A DNA stretch of 64,000 nt, taken from Bacillota bacterium (GTDB lineage: Bacteria > Bacillota > Clostridia > Oscillospirales > Acutalibacteraceae). The stretch spans positions 70,038-134,037 of the forward strand of contig JAEWDK010000007.1 in NCBI GenBank assembly GCA_023390175.1. Direction: 5' to 3'. Under the pieces are notes generated by a model. That model was not told the origin of the DNA and searched no databases. It was given only the letters and a program-made list of their open reading frames with translations. Both the position numbers and the translations under genes were made by a program. This document shows positions 1 to 8,249 of this stretch, piece by piece; positions within the stretch are counted from its first letter, which is position 1, and every line of letters starts with the position of its first letter.

Positions 1-1
1 A

Positions 2-196
2 GGAACGTATGACGATGATACCATTAAAAAATGGCTTACAAGCTTTTACCGCCGGTTCTTCATGCACCAGTTCAAGCGCAACAGCCTTCCGGACGGCCCA
101 AAGGTCGGCAGCGTAACGCTTTCACAGCGGGGCGACTGGCGCATGCCCAGCGACGCTTCGGCACGGCTGTGGCTTGACGAAATCGAAGCACTATAA
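2..196 (+). CDS. nadE: NAD(+) synthetase, C-terminal end (partial)
   Basis: This is the last 64 codons of a gene that enters from the left edge. The peptide contains YDDDTIKKWL, RRFFMHQFKR, LPDGPKVGSV and RGDWRMPSDAS, the characteristic C-terminal end of the large glutamine-hydrolysing NAD+ synthetase that converts nicotinate adenine dinucleotide to NAD+ using ATP and glutamine-derived ammonia. The stop is TAA at 194-196, and a rho-independent terminator follows at once. The N-terminal amidase domain would lie outside the window, so the glutamine-dependent type is known only from the family resemblance of this tail. Confidence 0.88.
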   Translation, partial: GTYDDDTIKKWLTSFYRRFFMHQFKRNSLPDGPKVGSVTLSQRGDWRMPSDASARLWLDEIEAL

Positions 197-212
197 TATG
201 TTCTGAAAATTT

Positions 213-262
213 AAAGCCTCGGTTCAGGGTTCCAAGTTGGCTGCCTGAATCGGGGCTTTTAT
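213..262 (+). terminator. Terminator after nadE
   Basis: Inverted repeat of about 16 bp (AAAGCCTCGGTTCAGG and its near-complement ending in GGGGCTTTT) followed by a T-run, 17 bases after the nadE stop. Confidence 0.8.
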
Positions 263-403
263 TCGGGTCAATCAAAGATTCTTAAAATTTTTTGTGTACC
301 TGTCACGAATCGCTATTTTAAATCGTTATATATGTGAAAGCGAGATTTGTCTTCTAACGTCAATGAAAATGTTCTGAATGATATGGTCTGCGTGAGGTGC
401 GAC

Positions 404-925
404 ATGTTCCAAAAACACAAATGGGGTAAGATCATTATTCTTTGCGTGTGTGCCGTCTGTCTGTTTTTGCTGATTTATACCCGGCCGGTGCGCTTTTCAG
501 AGCTGACCAGGGGAAACGAAGTAACTAAAGTGCAGCTTACTTTGGAAGATCTTGATTCTGATAAGACTTTAGCGGATTTGCAAATTACGGATGCAAAGAC
601 CTGCAACGAATTCATGCAAATATTCGACCGGTTCACGTTTCAGGAAGAGATTCCATGGCGAAAAATTCTGCTTGCGGGTGTGCCGGGCTATTCGGATGTC
701 CACGCTCAAGTGACCATACTGATTTCTTTTAAGACACCTCAGAATAATTGGGAGAGCTTGTTTCTTCAAATGTTTGACAATCCGCACGGAATACATCTGG
801 ATAAATTGGCTCCTGCGCCCAAAAAGAATTCCACCGATCTTTCATACCGTGTAGGGAATTGGTGGAAGGCGGATGAAACCGAATTATACCGTGAAATTAT
901 AAGCTTTATCGGCGCCCACGAATAA
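404..925 (+). CDS. Membrane-anchored protein of unknown function
   Basis: I do not recognise this family. I chose the ATG at 404 because GTGAGGTG lies 5-12 bases upstream; the frame stays open back to a TTG at 347 that has no good ribosome binding site. The 173-residue product begins with a short basic stretch and one hydrophobic helix (about residues 7-26, WGKIIILCVCAVCLFLLIYT), followed by a soluble domain of about 145 residues with no cysteines or obvious catalytic motif. The topology suggests a single-pass protein with an extracytoplasmic domain. It stands alone between terminators. Confidence 0.55.
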   Translation: MFQKHKWGKIIILCVCAVCLFLLIYTRPVRFSELTRGNEVTKVQLTLEDLDSDKTLADLQITDAKTCNEFMQIFDRFTFQEEIPWRKILLAGVPGYSDVHAQVTILISFKTPQNNWESLFLQMFDNPHGIHLDKLAPAPKKNSTDLSYRVGNWWKADETELYREIISFIGAHE

Positions 926-1009
926 GGATGAAGATTTTTGCATTCCTGACCCGGACGCGCGCCGTTCAGAACAGGAACGGTAAACGGAATGAATTGAATC
1001 GCCTGAAAT

Positions 1010-1051
1010 GAAAAAACGCCCGTTCCTCAGCATAGCGAGGAACGGGCGTTC
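1010..1051 (-). terminator. Terminator of the lytic transglycosylase gene
   Basis: Perfect stem AACGCCCGTTCCTC / GAGGAACGGGCGTT with a six-base T-run on the minus strand, just past the stop of the minus-strand gene at 1062. Confidence 0.85.
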
Positions 1052-1061
1052 AGCATTCTGT

Positions 1062-1955
1062 TTACAGCAATCCGTATGACGAGGAACCGGAAGATGATGA
1101 GTCCGGCGACAGCGCATCTGTCAAATCCGACGACATTGTCTGGGTGGCGTTGGTCTGCATCTGTGCAATCAGCAGCTGCAAAAGGGAAATATAGTCGCTC
1201 GAAGTGCCGTTTCCGGAAGCGGTATTCAAACCGGCCGTATTGGCTGAGCTGTTGGAAGAAGCAAGCAGCGAACTTAGGGCGGACAGGGAAGTGGACGATG
1301 ACGAAGAGCCCAAAAGCAAGCTGAGCATGTTTAACGAATTGAGTGCGGTGGACGAATCGGAACCGCTCAGCGAGCTCAAGGAGTTGAGTGAATCCAGTGA
1401 ATTTTGGGAAGACGTTGTATCCATCGGCGCGTCAAGGCTGAGCCCGGCGTAATCCATTACTTTGGAAATGTAGGACTGTGTCTCCTTAAACGGGGGAACG
1501 CCGCCGTATTTCGCAACATTGCCGCTGCCGGCGTTGTACGCGGCAAGCGCCAGCGTCGTGCTGCCGTTATACCGTGCCAGCATTTCGCTCAGGTACTTTG
1601 CGCCGCCCATAATGTTCTGTTCTGCGTCAAGCGGATTTTGAACGCCCAGCGCTGCCGCGGTGGACGGCATCAGCTGCATGACCCCCTGCGCGCCGCAGCT
1701 GGAAACCGCATCTGGGTCAAAGCCGGACTCCGCCTTGGCAACCGCCTTCAGCAGGTTGACCGGAACGCCGTACTGGGTGGCCGCACGCTGGAAAATTTCA
1801 TCCATGTCGGTCGGCTTCTGCCCGCTTGCGGCGCCGACAGCGTTCTGAAACAAATTTGAAAAATTCGTTTTAGAGGTTTTCGTCGTGTTTTGGCCGGTAA
1901 GGCCGGCGGCGACAGGCCGGTTATAATAATTTGTTTGGATTTGATTATCAGTCAT
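1062..1955 (-). CDS. Lytic transglycosylase (SLT domain) with serine-rich tail
   Basis: Predicted to cleave the glycan strands of peptidoglycan, releasing 1,6-anhydro-muropeptides. The SLT fold spans about residues 50-165: catalytic Glu76 in AKAESGFDPD, then GVMQLMPSTAAALG and ALAAYNAGSGNV, all standard family motifs. Residues from about 185 to 297 are an unusual low-complexity Ser/Leu/Asn tail. The ATG at 1955 has GGAGAAG upstream; the frame extends 27 codons further but without such a site. No signal peptide is visible, so secretion is not explained by the sequence. It has its own terminator and looks monocistronic. Confidence 0.82.
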   Translation of the reverse strand: MTDNQIQTNYYNRPVAAGLTGQNTTKTSKTNFSNLFQNAVGAASGQKPTDMDEIFQRAATQYGVPVNLLKAVAKAESGFDPDAVSSCGAQGVMQLMPSTAAALGVQNPLDAEQNIMGGAKYLSEMLARYNGSTTLALAAYNAGSGNVAKYGGVPPFKETQSYISKVMDYAGLSLDAPMDTTSSQNSLDSLNSLSSLSGSDSSTALNSLNMLSLLLGSSSSSTSLSALSSLLASSNSSANTAGLNTASGNGTSSDYISLLQLLIAQMQTNATQTMSSDLTDALSPDSSSSGSSSYGLL

Positions 1956-2176
1956 AATTCTTCTCCATTTATCCTTATGGCAAACAATAGGTTTGATCGT
2001 GTAGTTTTCGTTGGCCGAAACGACAAAAAAATCCATAATTGGTGAAATTACTCTTATTATAATTTATATCGTACAAAAATCCAAGATGTTTAGGAAAAAA
2101 GTAAATTTAATCAACAGCTCCCATTTGTATATTTGCGGCGATGCAAGGCAAAATATTTTTCAAAGGGGGAATTGAA

Positions 2177-2620
2177 ATGACAGTTTCAAAACAGGATTAC
2201 AAAAAAATGGCGGACAAAGCTTCTCCGGGTTCAACATACGGAAAAAATATGCTGATGGCTTTTCTTGTCGGGGGGCTCATTTGCGCAACCGGGCAGGCGC
2301 TCGCAAACCTGTACATGCAGTCGGGCATGGAAATTAAGGACGCGCGTGCATGGGTGTCCATCACGCTGATCGGGGTAAGCGCACTGCTGACCGCGCTGAA
2401 GGTGTACGATAATATTGCGAAGCATGCCGGGGCGGGCACGCTTGTGCCGATTACCGGGTTTGCAAACTCCATCGTCGCTCCGGCAATGGAATTTAAAAGC
2501 GAGGGCTACGTTATCGGCATCGGCGGAAAAATGTTTGTAATCGCCGGCCCTGTGCTGGTTTACGGCATTGCGGCATCCATCCTTTACGGATTGGTTTTGG
2601 TAATCTTCCATCTATACTAA
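2177..2620 (+). CDS. spoVAC: Stage V sporulation protein AC
   Basis: A 147-residue membrane protein of the SpoVA channel, which moves Ca-dipicolinic acid into the developing spore and out during germination. The N-terminus (YKKMADKASPGSTYGKNM) and the GFANSIVAPAMEFKSEG segment match the SpoVAC family, with about four hydrophobic segments. The ATG at 2177 follows AAGGGGG; an in-frame upstream codon lacks such a site. spoVAD follows after 15 bases, so the two form an operon that is likely forespore-expressed; I could not pick out a convincing sigma-G promoter. Confidence 0.9.
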   Translation: MTVSKQDYKKMADKASPGSTYGKNMLMAFLVGGLICATGQALANLYMQSGMEIKDARAWVSITLIGVSALLTALKVYDNIAKHAGAGTLVPITGFANSIVAPAMEFKSEGYVIGIGGKMFVIAGPVLVYGIAASILYGLVLVIFHLY

Positions 2621-2635
2621 AAAGGAGGGATTGCT

Positions 2636-3655
2636 ATGATTGCCCGAATCGGGAAATACACGATTGAACTGAACAATAAACCCACCATTCTTGGCTTTGC
2701 TTCCGTCGTTGGCAAAAAAGAAGCCGAAGGTCCGCTTGGCAAGCTGTATGACCAATGCCACAGCGACACAACCTTGGGCGAAACGAGCTGGGAAAAGGCG
2801 GAAAGCCGGCTGCAGAACGAAGCTGTCAACCTTGCTCTGTTCAAGGCGGGTGTAAAGAATACCGAAATTGACTGCATTTTCGCGGGGGACCTGCTCAACC
2901 AGTGCATTTCCTCTACGTTTGGACTGCGCGGACTGGATATTCCGTTTTTAGGCCAATACGGCGCATGCTCCACGATGGCGCAAACGCTGGCGATGGCCTC
3001 TGTTTTTGTGGAATCGGGCGCGGCTCAGCACGCTGTGGCGGTCACGTCGTCCCACTTCTGCTCGGCGGAACGCCAGTTCCGCTTCCCGCTGGAGTACGGG
3101 GGCCAGCGCACGCCGACCGCCCAATGGACGGCAACGGGCTCCGGCTCCGCTGTGGTGGGTACCGGGGAGCCGAAACAGGGGAACAAAATCAGCGTGGAAG
3201 CCGTAACCTTCGGCCGCATTACAGATTTCGGCATAAAGGACGCCGCCAACATGGGTGCTGCAATGGCGCCGGCCGCGGCGCAGACTTTAATTGATTATCT
3301 GCGGGACTCGGGCGCGTCGCCGACGGACTTTGACCTGATTCTTACCGGCGACCTCGGCATGGTCGGCAGCGAGCTGATGGAAGAGCTTCTTGCCAAGGAA
3401 GGCATCAAAATCAGTTCCGTCCACAATGACTGCGGGTTGATGATTTACGACCGGATGAAACAGGATGTACACGCGGGCGGTTCCGGCTGCGGCTGTTCCG
3501 CTTCCGTGCTTTGCTCCATGATTCTGCAGCAGATGTCACAGGGAAAACTTCATAAGGTGCTGTTCATGGCCACGGGTGCGCTGATGTCGCCGACCTCGTC
3601 CCAGCAGGGCGAAACGATTCCCGGCATTGCACACCTGATTTATTTGAAAGCATAA
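2636..3655 (+). CDS. spoVAD: Stage V sporulation protein AD
   Basis: A 339-residue soluble protein with a thiolase-like fold that binds dipicolinic acid in the SpoVA complex. The sequence carries typical SpoVAD stretches (GPLGKLYDQCHSDTT, FLGQYGACSTMAQTL, SSHFCSAERQFRFPLEYG). It has a strong AGGAGG site before its ATG and follows spoVAC directly. In many clostridia a spoVAE gene follows; here a terminator follows instead, so the third partner is either elsewhere or missing. Confidence 0.92.
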   Translation: MIARIGKYTIELNNKPTILGFASVVGKKEAEGPLGKLYDQCHSDTTLGETSWEKAESRLQNEAVNLALFKAGVKNTEIDCIFAGDLLNQCISSTFGLRGLDIPFLGQYGACSTMAQTLAMASVFVESGAAQHAVAVTSSHFCSAERQFRFPLEYGGQRTPTAQWTATGSGSAVVGTGEPKQGNKISVEAVTFGRITDFGIKDAANMGAAMAPAAAQTLIDYLRDSGASPTDFDLILTGDLGMVGSELMEELLAKEGIKISSVHNDCGLMIYDRMKQDVHAGGSGCGCSASVLCSMILQQMSQGKLHKVLFMATGALMSPTSSQQGETIPGIAHLIYLKA

Positions 3656-3663
3656 ATAAAAAA

Positions 3664-3702
3664 GACAAAGCACCAATCGTAAGATTGATGCTTTGCCTTG
3701 AT
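3664..3702 (+). terminator. Terminator after spoVAD
   Basis: Stem AAAGCACCAATC / GATTGATGCTTT with a short GTAA loop, starting 9 bases after the spoVAD stop codon. Confidence 0.75.
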
Positions 3703-3727
3703 TTTAGGAACAGAAATCCTCAGCAGT

Positions 3728-5254
3728 TTACTTGCTTAAAAAATTCTCCATAGGGGAAATATCCACCCCGTTGCAGGTGAGAAGGAAAGCGTTAAGCTGT
3801 TTTGCAATGCACATTACCCCGCCGGTAACATCACTTTCAATGTTCAGCGGCATAAGCGGGTCATGTACGCTCAACCGCAGCAGGAACCAGCCGTCCCCGT
3901 TGCCCTTGCCGAACGAAATGCGGATTCCCTCGCGGTTGTCGGGCGCGATTTCCCAGCCGGGCTGCTGCCTGGCGTAAGCTTCCAGGTCGCCGATGACTTT
4001 TTCGCCGCATTCCCTGAAGTTTTCTACTTTAATCGGCAGGCGGAGCTCCGTTGCTTCCACCGGCTCGGCCAAAGGCTCCAGCAGGCTTTCAAGTGTTTTG
4101 CCTTGCGCGCGCAGCTTTGCCATCTCAATAATAATTTTTGTCACGAGGTACGCGCCGTCGTCCAAAAAGTAATTTTCGCGCAGCGCCGCGTGGCCGGAGG
4201 TTTCAATCGCAAGCGGGCAGTTGATGCCTTCCTGATTGAGCCGCACCGCCTCGTTAATCACGTTTTTGTATCCGCGCTTAAAACGGTGATGCTTGCCGCC
4301 GAGCGTGGTTTCAATGTACTGCTTTAATCCGCTGGATGTAATGGAGTCGGTCACAATCGTGCCGCCGTCGTTGCCCTGAAGCGCAATGGCGGAGGCAATC
4401 GCCACAAGACGGTTGCGGTTGATTTCGTCACCCTTTGCGTCTACAGCGCCGCCGCGGTCCACATCGGTGTCGAAAATAACGCCCATGTCGGCTTTTGCCG
4501 CCACGGTTGCCGCACACACCGAACGCATGGCCGTTTCATTTTCCGGGTTCGGAATATGATTCGGGAAGTAGCCGTCCGGCTCTAAAAACTGGCTGCCGTT
4601 TGTGTCGCAGCCAAGCGGTGCAAGTACGTCGCGCGCATAAAACCCGCCGGCGCCGTTGCCCGCGTCCACCACGATTTTAAAGCCGTGAAGCGGGTGCTCG
4701 TAATCCTTGGCATTGACCCCGCGCTGAATCATTTCACGCAGGTGCGCGCTGTATTTTACCATGTAATCCACCGTTTCGGCTGTTCCGGCGCCTGCCGCGG
4801 GAACATCTCCGTTTTGGGCGTGAAGCAGAATCGCTTCAATGTCCGGTGCGTCAAGTCCGCCGTTTTTGGTGAAAAACTTTAAACCGTTGCGGTTAAAGGG
4901 GTGGTGGCTGGCGGTAATCTGTACCGAGCCGTCACAGCCCAAATCAATCGTAGTCATAAACATGGACGGAGTGGAGGCCAGTCCGCAGTCAAATACCCGA
5001 ATTCCGGCGCCGACAAGCGCGCGCGTTACGGCGGCCTGAATCCGGCCGGCGGAAATACGGGAATCATGCCCCACGGCCACGGTCAGCGCAGCGGCGTCTT
5101 TTTTTGCAAAATCAGCCAACCAAAGCACAAACCCGGCGGTCATTTTCTCAATGGCTTCGTCGGTCAGGTTAACATCTTCCCCCGGCACGCCGTCGCTTGC
5201 AACGCCGCGGATATCCGTGCCGCTTTTAAACTGTTTCCAATATTTTGTAATCAT
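3728..5254 (-). CDS. Phosphomannomutase/phosphoglucomutase family protein
   Basis: An alpha-D-phosphohexomutase of 508 residues that interconverts sugar 1- and 6-phosphates. Family landmarks are present in order: VAVGHDSR near the N-terminus, the catalytic phosphoserine loop ITASHHPFNRNG, the metal-binding loop DTDVDRGG, and the sugar-binding loop ETSGHAAL. It is about 50 residues longer than bacterial CpsG/ManB enzymes, and the metal loop reads DTDVDR rather than the usual DGDADR. Substrate choice (glucose, mannose or another sugar) cannot be fixed from sequence. ATG at 5254 has AAAGGGG upstream. It is monocistronic. Confidence 0.85.
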   Translation of the reverse strand: MITKYWKQFKSGTDIRGVASDGVPGEDVNLTDEAIEKMTAGFVLWLADFAKKDAAALTVAVGHDSRISAGRIQAAVTRALVGAGIRVFDCGLASTPSMFMTTIDLGCDGSVQITASHHPFNRNGLKFFTKNGGLDAPDIEAILLHAQNGDVPAAGAGTAETVDYMVKYSAHLREMIQRGVNAKDYEHPLHGFKIVVDAGNGAGGFYARDVLAPLGCDTNGSQFLEPDGYFPNHIPNPENETAMRSVCAATVAAKADMGVIFDTDVDRGGAVDAKGDEINRNRLVAIASAIALQGNDGGTIVTDSITSSGLKQYIETTLGGKHHRFKRGYKNVINEAVRLNQEGINCPLAIETSGHAALRENYFLDDGAYLVTKIIIEMAKLRAQGKTLESLLEPLAEPVEATELRLPIKVENFRECGEKVIGDLEAYARQQPGWEIAPDNREGIRISFGKGNGDGWFLLRLSVHDPLMPLNIESDVTGGVMCIAKQLNAFLLTCNGVDISPMENFLSK

Positions 5255-5330
5255 CGTTCAATCCCCTTTAACTCTGATATTTGGTTCTATTATATACGAT
5301 TGACTTTTGTTTGTAAACGAGGTGTGAAGC

Positions 5331-6005
5331 ATAAACGATCTAATTACTATCAGTAATATTTATAAAATATATAACGAAGGGGAAAACGAAGTTCACGCGT
5401 TGGACGGGGTTTCGCTTTCCATTGCACCCGGTGAATTTGTGGCCGTCGTCGGCCAGTCCGGCTCGGGCAAATCCACGCTGATGAATATTTTGGGCTGCCT
5501 TGACACCCCCACAAGCGGAGAATACCACTTAAACGGTCAGAATGTTGCGCGGCTGAATGAAAAAGATCTGACGGAAATCCGCAACCGGGAAATCGGATTT
5601 GTATTTCAAGGGTTCAACCTGATTCCCGGTTTGGACGCGCTTGAAAACGTGGAGCTGCCTCTGCTTTACCGCGGCATGCCAAGGGAGGAACGCCGCCGCC
5701 TGGCAGCCGCGGCACTGGATGAGGTCGGCCTTTCCGCAAGGGTGCGGCACAAACCCTCCCAAATGAGCGGGGGGCAGCAGCAAAGGGTGGCCATTGCCCG
5801 CGCGATTGCGGCAAGGCCGCCCATTATTCTTGCGGACGAACCCACCGGCAACCTCGACTCAAAATCCGGCCGGGCGGTGATGGATATTTTAAATGCCCTA
5901 AACGCGGAAGGGCGAACGGTAATTTTGATTACACATGACGACAGAATTGCCCAATCCGCGGGGCGGATGCTGAAAATTCAGGACGGCAAAATCGTCAGTC
6001 ATTGA
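5331..6005 (+). CDS. ABC transporter ATP-binding protein, MacB/LolD type, apparent ATA start
   Basis: ATPase subunit of an ABC exporter of the MacB type. Walker A GQSGSGKST, Q-loop VFQGFNL, signature QMSGGQQQRVAIARA, Walker B PIILADEPTGNLDS and the H-loop ITHDD are all intact. The alignable N-terminus (ISNIYKIYNEGENEVHALDG) begins well before the first usual start codon at 5400 (TTG). Reading back, the frame is open only to a stop at 5325, and the codon at the right distance from GAGGTG (5319-5324) is ATA at 5331. This gives 224 residues, the normal family length. No permease gene adjoins it. Confidence 0.8.
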   Translation: MNDLITISNIYKIYNEGENEVHALDGVSLSIAPGEFVAVVGQSGSGKSTLMNILGCLDTPTSGEYHLNGQNVARLNEKDLTEIRNREIGFVFQGFNLIPGLDALENVELPLLYRGMPREERRRLAAAALDEVGLSARVRHKPSQMSGGQQQRVAIARAIAARPPIILADEPTGNLDSKSGRAVMDILNALNAEGRTVILITHDDRIAQSAGRMLKIQDGKIVSH

Positions 6006-6636
6006 ACTGTTCGTCCACAATCGTGTTTTCGTAGCCGGGCAAAAGCTCCCTGCGGTGCTTCAGGTAGAAGAAGCAGTAGTCGTACATTTGGGTAATCGAC
6101 TGCATCTGCGCCGTGCGGCTGAGCTTTGTAACCCCGCTGCGGGGCTTGAAGTAAAGGTACATGGGGAAGCTGCCTTCGTCACAGGGCTGTAAAAACCCGG
6201 CGCTGAGCCGGTAAGCGCCAAGATGTTCGTAAAATGAAATGCGGTTTCGCTGCTGCCCGGCCAGAACGGGGTCTGTTTCGGAAACAAACTCCACGGAAAA
6301 AAGCAGCCCGTCAAATGGGCCGCAGAATTTTCGCCAAATCGCCCGGAAGAGCGATTTGCCCAGGCCCTGCGACTGATGTTTTTTTAGAACAGCAAGATAA
6401 TCAATCCACAGAACGTTGCTTTCTTCCATTGTGAAGACCAGCGCGTAACCGAGCAATTCCCTGTCGCTGGCGCGCCGATAAAGCAGTATTCTGTATTTGC
6501 TGTCGTTCAGCAGATGAAGAAATGTTTCATACCGGTACAGCTCGCAGGGGGGAAACTGCTGCTTCATGTCCTCGTAAATTTGAGGAAAAACCTCCGCGCC
6601 GCCCGATGCAAGGATGAATTCCGGCGTTGCTTCCAT
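5995..6636 (-). CDS. GNAT-family N-acetyltransferase
   Basis: A 213-residue protein with the GCN5-related acetyltransferase fold: the beta4 strand WIDYLAVLKKHQSQGLGKSL contains the Q/R-x-x-G-x-G/A acetyl-CoA pyrophosphate loop (QSQGLG), and RISFYEHLGAYRL is the usual C-terminal motif. Acceptor substrate unknown. ATG at 6636 is preceded by TAGGAGA; a TTG six codons upstream is less likely. Its 3' end overlaps the 3' end of the convergent ABC ATPase gene by 11 bases. Confidence 0.75.
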   Translation of the reverse strand: MEATPEFILASGGAEVFPQIYEDMKQQFPPCELYRYETFLHLLNDSKYRILLYRRASDRELLGYALVFTMEESNVLWIDYLAVLKKHQSQGLGKSLFRAIWRKFCGPFDGLLFSVEFVSETDPVLAGQQRNRISFYEHLGAYRLSAGFLQPCDEGSFPMYLYFKPRSGVTKLSRTAQMQSITQMYDYCFFYLKHRRELLPGYENTIVDEQFND

Positions 6637-6832
6637 TGTAAAATCTCCTATCAAATAAAATTATAAACAGTAGTATGCGGTCCCGTTTTAAAAGCATTTT
6701 CAAAACGAAAAACGGCTTTTTAACCGGTATTCAGTATAACACAGCATCACAGGGAAGGCAAATTTGCACAGAAAAGCGGAATGAAGAAAAAGTGTGGCAT
6801 AAACTTTGTTAATTTTCACACCGGGCACTTTA

Positions 6833-6860
6833 TTGACAAACCGCATTCAGATGCTATAAT
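6833..6860 (+). promoter_or_regulatory. Sigma-A type promoter for the 84-aa protein gene
   Basis: TTGACA at 6833-6838 and TATAAT at 6855-6860, 16-base spacer; the start codon lies about 50 bases downstream. Confidence 0.75.
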
Positions 6861-6912
6861 GAATGCAGAAGATAATTTTTACATTTAATTTAATTGTTAG
6901 AGGGGGATAATT

Positions 6913-7167
6913 ATGGCATCATCTGTACAGCTTCATGATGTGGACGTACCCGAATTTATTAAAGTGCTCGATGAGTGTGAGGGAGATATCTACTTAGTTA
7001 CCAATGAAGGCGACCGTATAAACTTAAAAAGTAAGCTCAGCCAGCTTGTCGGACTGACCAAATTAATTGAAGGCGGGAAAATCGCGGAGGCTTACATCGT
7101 TTGCGATAAGCCCGAGGATGAATCCAAACTGTTCCGTTTCAACCTTTTTGGCAAAGAGAACGCATAA
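6913..7167 (+). CDS. Small conserved-looking protein, function unknown
   Basis: An 84-residue acidic soluble protein that I do not recognise. It has its own strong promoter, an AGAGGGGG ribosome binding site before the ATG at 6913, and its own terminator, so it is a real and probably well expressed gene. The pattern of alternating charged and hydrophobic residues (VPEFIKVLDECEGDIYLV, INLKSKLSQLVGLTKLI) suggests a small alpha/beta domain. No membrane segment or metal site is visible. Confidence 0.7.
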   Translation: MASSVQLHDVDVPEFIKVLDECEGDIYLVTNEGDRINLKSKLSQLVGLTKLIEGGKIAEAYIVCDKPEDESKLFRFNLFGKENA

Positions 7168-7181
7168 TTCAACAAACAGAC

Positions 7182-7207
7182 GAGCCGCCCGGTCGGGCGG
7201 CTTTTTT
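7182..7207 (+). terminator. Terminator after the 84-aa protein gene
   Basis: GC stem GCCGCCCG / CGGGCGGC around a short loop, followed by a six-base T-run. Confidence 0.85.
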
Positions 7208-7244
7208 ATACGGGTAATATTTTTTATGAAAAAGGAGGGTGCAC

Positions 7245-8189
7245 TTGGCACGCAGAAAAAAACAAACCTATCCGCTGTGGGCGGTTGTTCTTGTGATTCT
7301 GTTCTGTGCTGCGGCGGGCCTTATTTCGTCCCTGCACAACGGCGCGCAGCAAACCCGGCCGGCACAGAATACCGGTTCCCAATCCGCTTCGGCATCACCA
7401 AAAGACACGCTGGTTTACTTTTTGGATGTGGGGCAGGGCGACTGTGAGCTTGTCCGCCTGAAAACGGGGGAGAATGTCCTGATTGACTCCGGAACGGGGG
7501 AAACGAAGGAAAAGCTGCCGGAAATGCTGCGGTCACTGGGCGTAAATCGCATTGATGTTTTGATTGCGACGCATCCGCACGAGGATCACATCGGCGGGAT
7601 GGCACAGGTGGTGGAAGCGTTTCCGGTCGGCCAGATTTATATGCCGAAAATTCCGGACGCACAGGTGCCGACAACTGCGGTATATGAGAATTTACTTCGT
7701 GCAATCGACAAAAAGGGGTTAAAGATTACGGCGGCCCGGGGCGGCATGACAATTTTGAACAGCGGCGAGGCGAAGCTTGAAGTGTTTGCGCCCAACTCCG
7801 CAAAATACGGCGGTCTGAACAGCTATTCCGTTGTCACAAAGCTGACCTGCGGTGAAAAAAGCTTTCTGTTTACGGGCGACGCGGAAGCGGACAGTGAAAA
7901 AGAGCTGATCGCCAAAGGGTACGATTTAAAAAGCGATGTTTTAAAGTGCGGGCACCACGGAAGCTCCACCTCGACAACCGCCGCGTTTCTGAAAGCGGTT
8001 CATCCCGGTGCGGCGGTAATTTCCTGCGGAGTGAACAACGATTACGGCCACCCGGACAAACAGGTGGTCAGCCGGTTGCAAAAAGCCGGTGTCACCATTT
8101 ACCGCACTGACCTTCAGGATACGATCCTTGCCCGGTGCGACGGGAAAACCATTACCTTTTCAACCGGGGAAAAATCCGTAATAAAATAA
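7245..8189 (+). CDS. Extracellular ComEC-type metallo-beta-lactamase-fold hydrolase
   Basis: A 314-residue membrane-anchored or secreted hydrolase resembling the C-terminal nuclease-like domain of the competence protein ComEC. The start is most likely TTG at 7245, six bases after GGAGG; a GTG at 7239 overlaps that site. An N-terminal hydrophobic helix (AVVLVILFCAAAGLISSL) is followed by the hydrolase domain: FLDVGQGDCELV, the zinc motif THPHEDHIGG, LFTGDAEADSE and KCGHHGSSTS. Stand-alone proteins of this type may degrade extracellular DNA or other phosphodiesters; no ComEC membrane channel is present here. Confidence 0.82.
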   Translation: MARRKKQTYPLWAVVLVILFCAAAGLISSLHNGAQQTRPAQNTGSQSASASPKDTLVYFLDVGQGDCELVRLKTGENVLIDSGTGETKEKLPEMLRSLGVNRIDVLIATHPHEDHIGGMAQVVEAFPVGQIYMPKIPDAQVPTTAVYENLLRAIDKKGLKITAARGGMTILNSGEAKLEVFAPNSAKYGGLNSYSVVTKLTCGEKSFLFTGDAEADSEKELIAKGYDLKSDVLKCGHHGSSTSTTAAFLKAVHPGAAVISCGVNNDYGHPDKQVVSRLQKAGVTIYRTDLQDTILARCDGKTITFSTGEKSVIK

Positions 8190-8203
8190 TCGGGGAAAAC
8201 ATA

Positions 8204-8238
8204 AAACGCGGAGCAGATGTAAAACCTGCTCCGCGTTT
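8204..8238. terminator. Bidirectional terminator between convergent genes
   Basis: Perfect stem AAACGCGGAGCAG / CTGCTCCGCGTTT with an 9-base loop; serves the genes ending at 8189 (+) and 8250 (-). Confidence 0.8.
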
Positions 8239-8249
8239 GTTATTGATCG

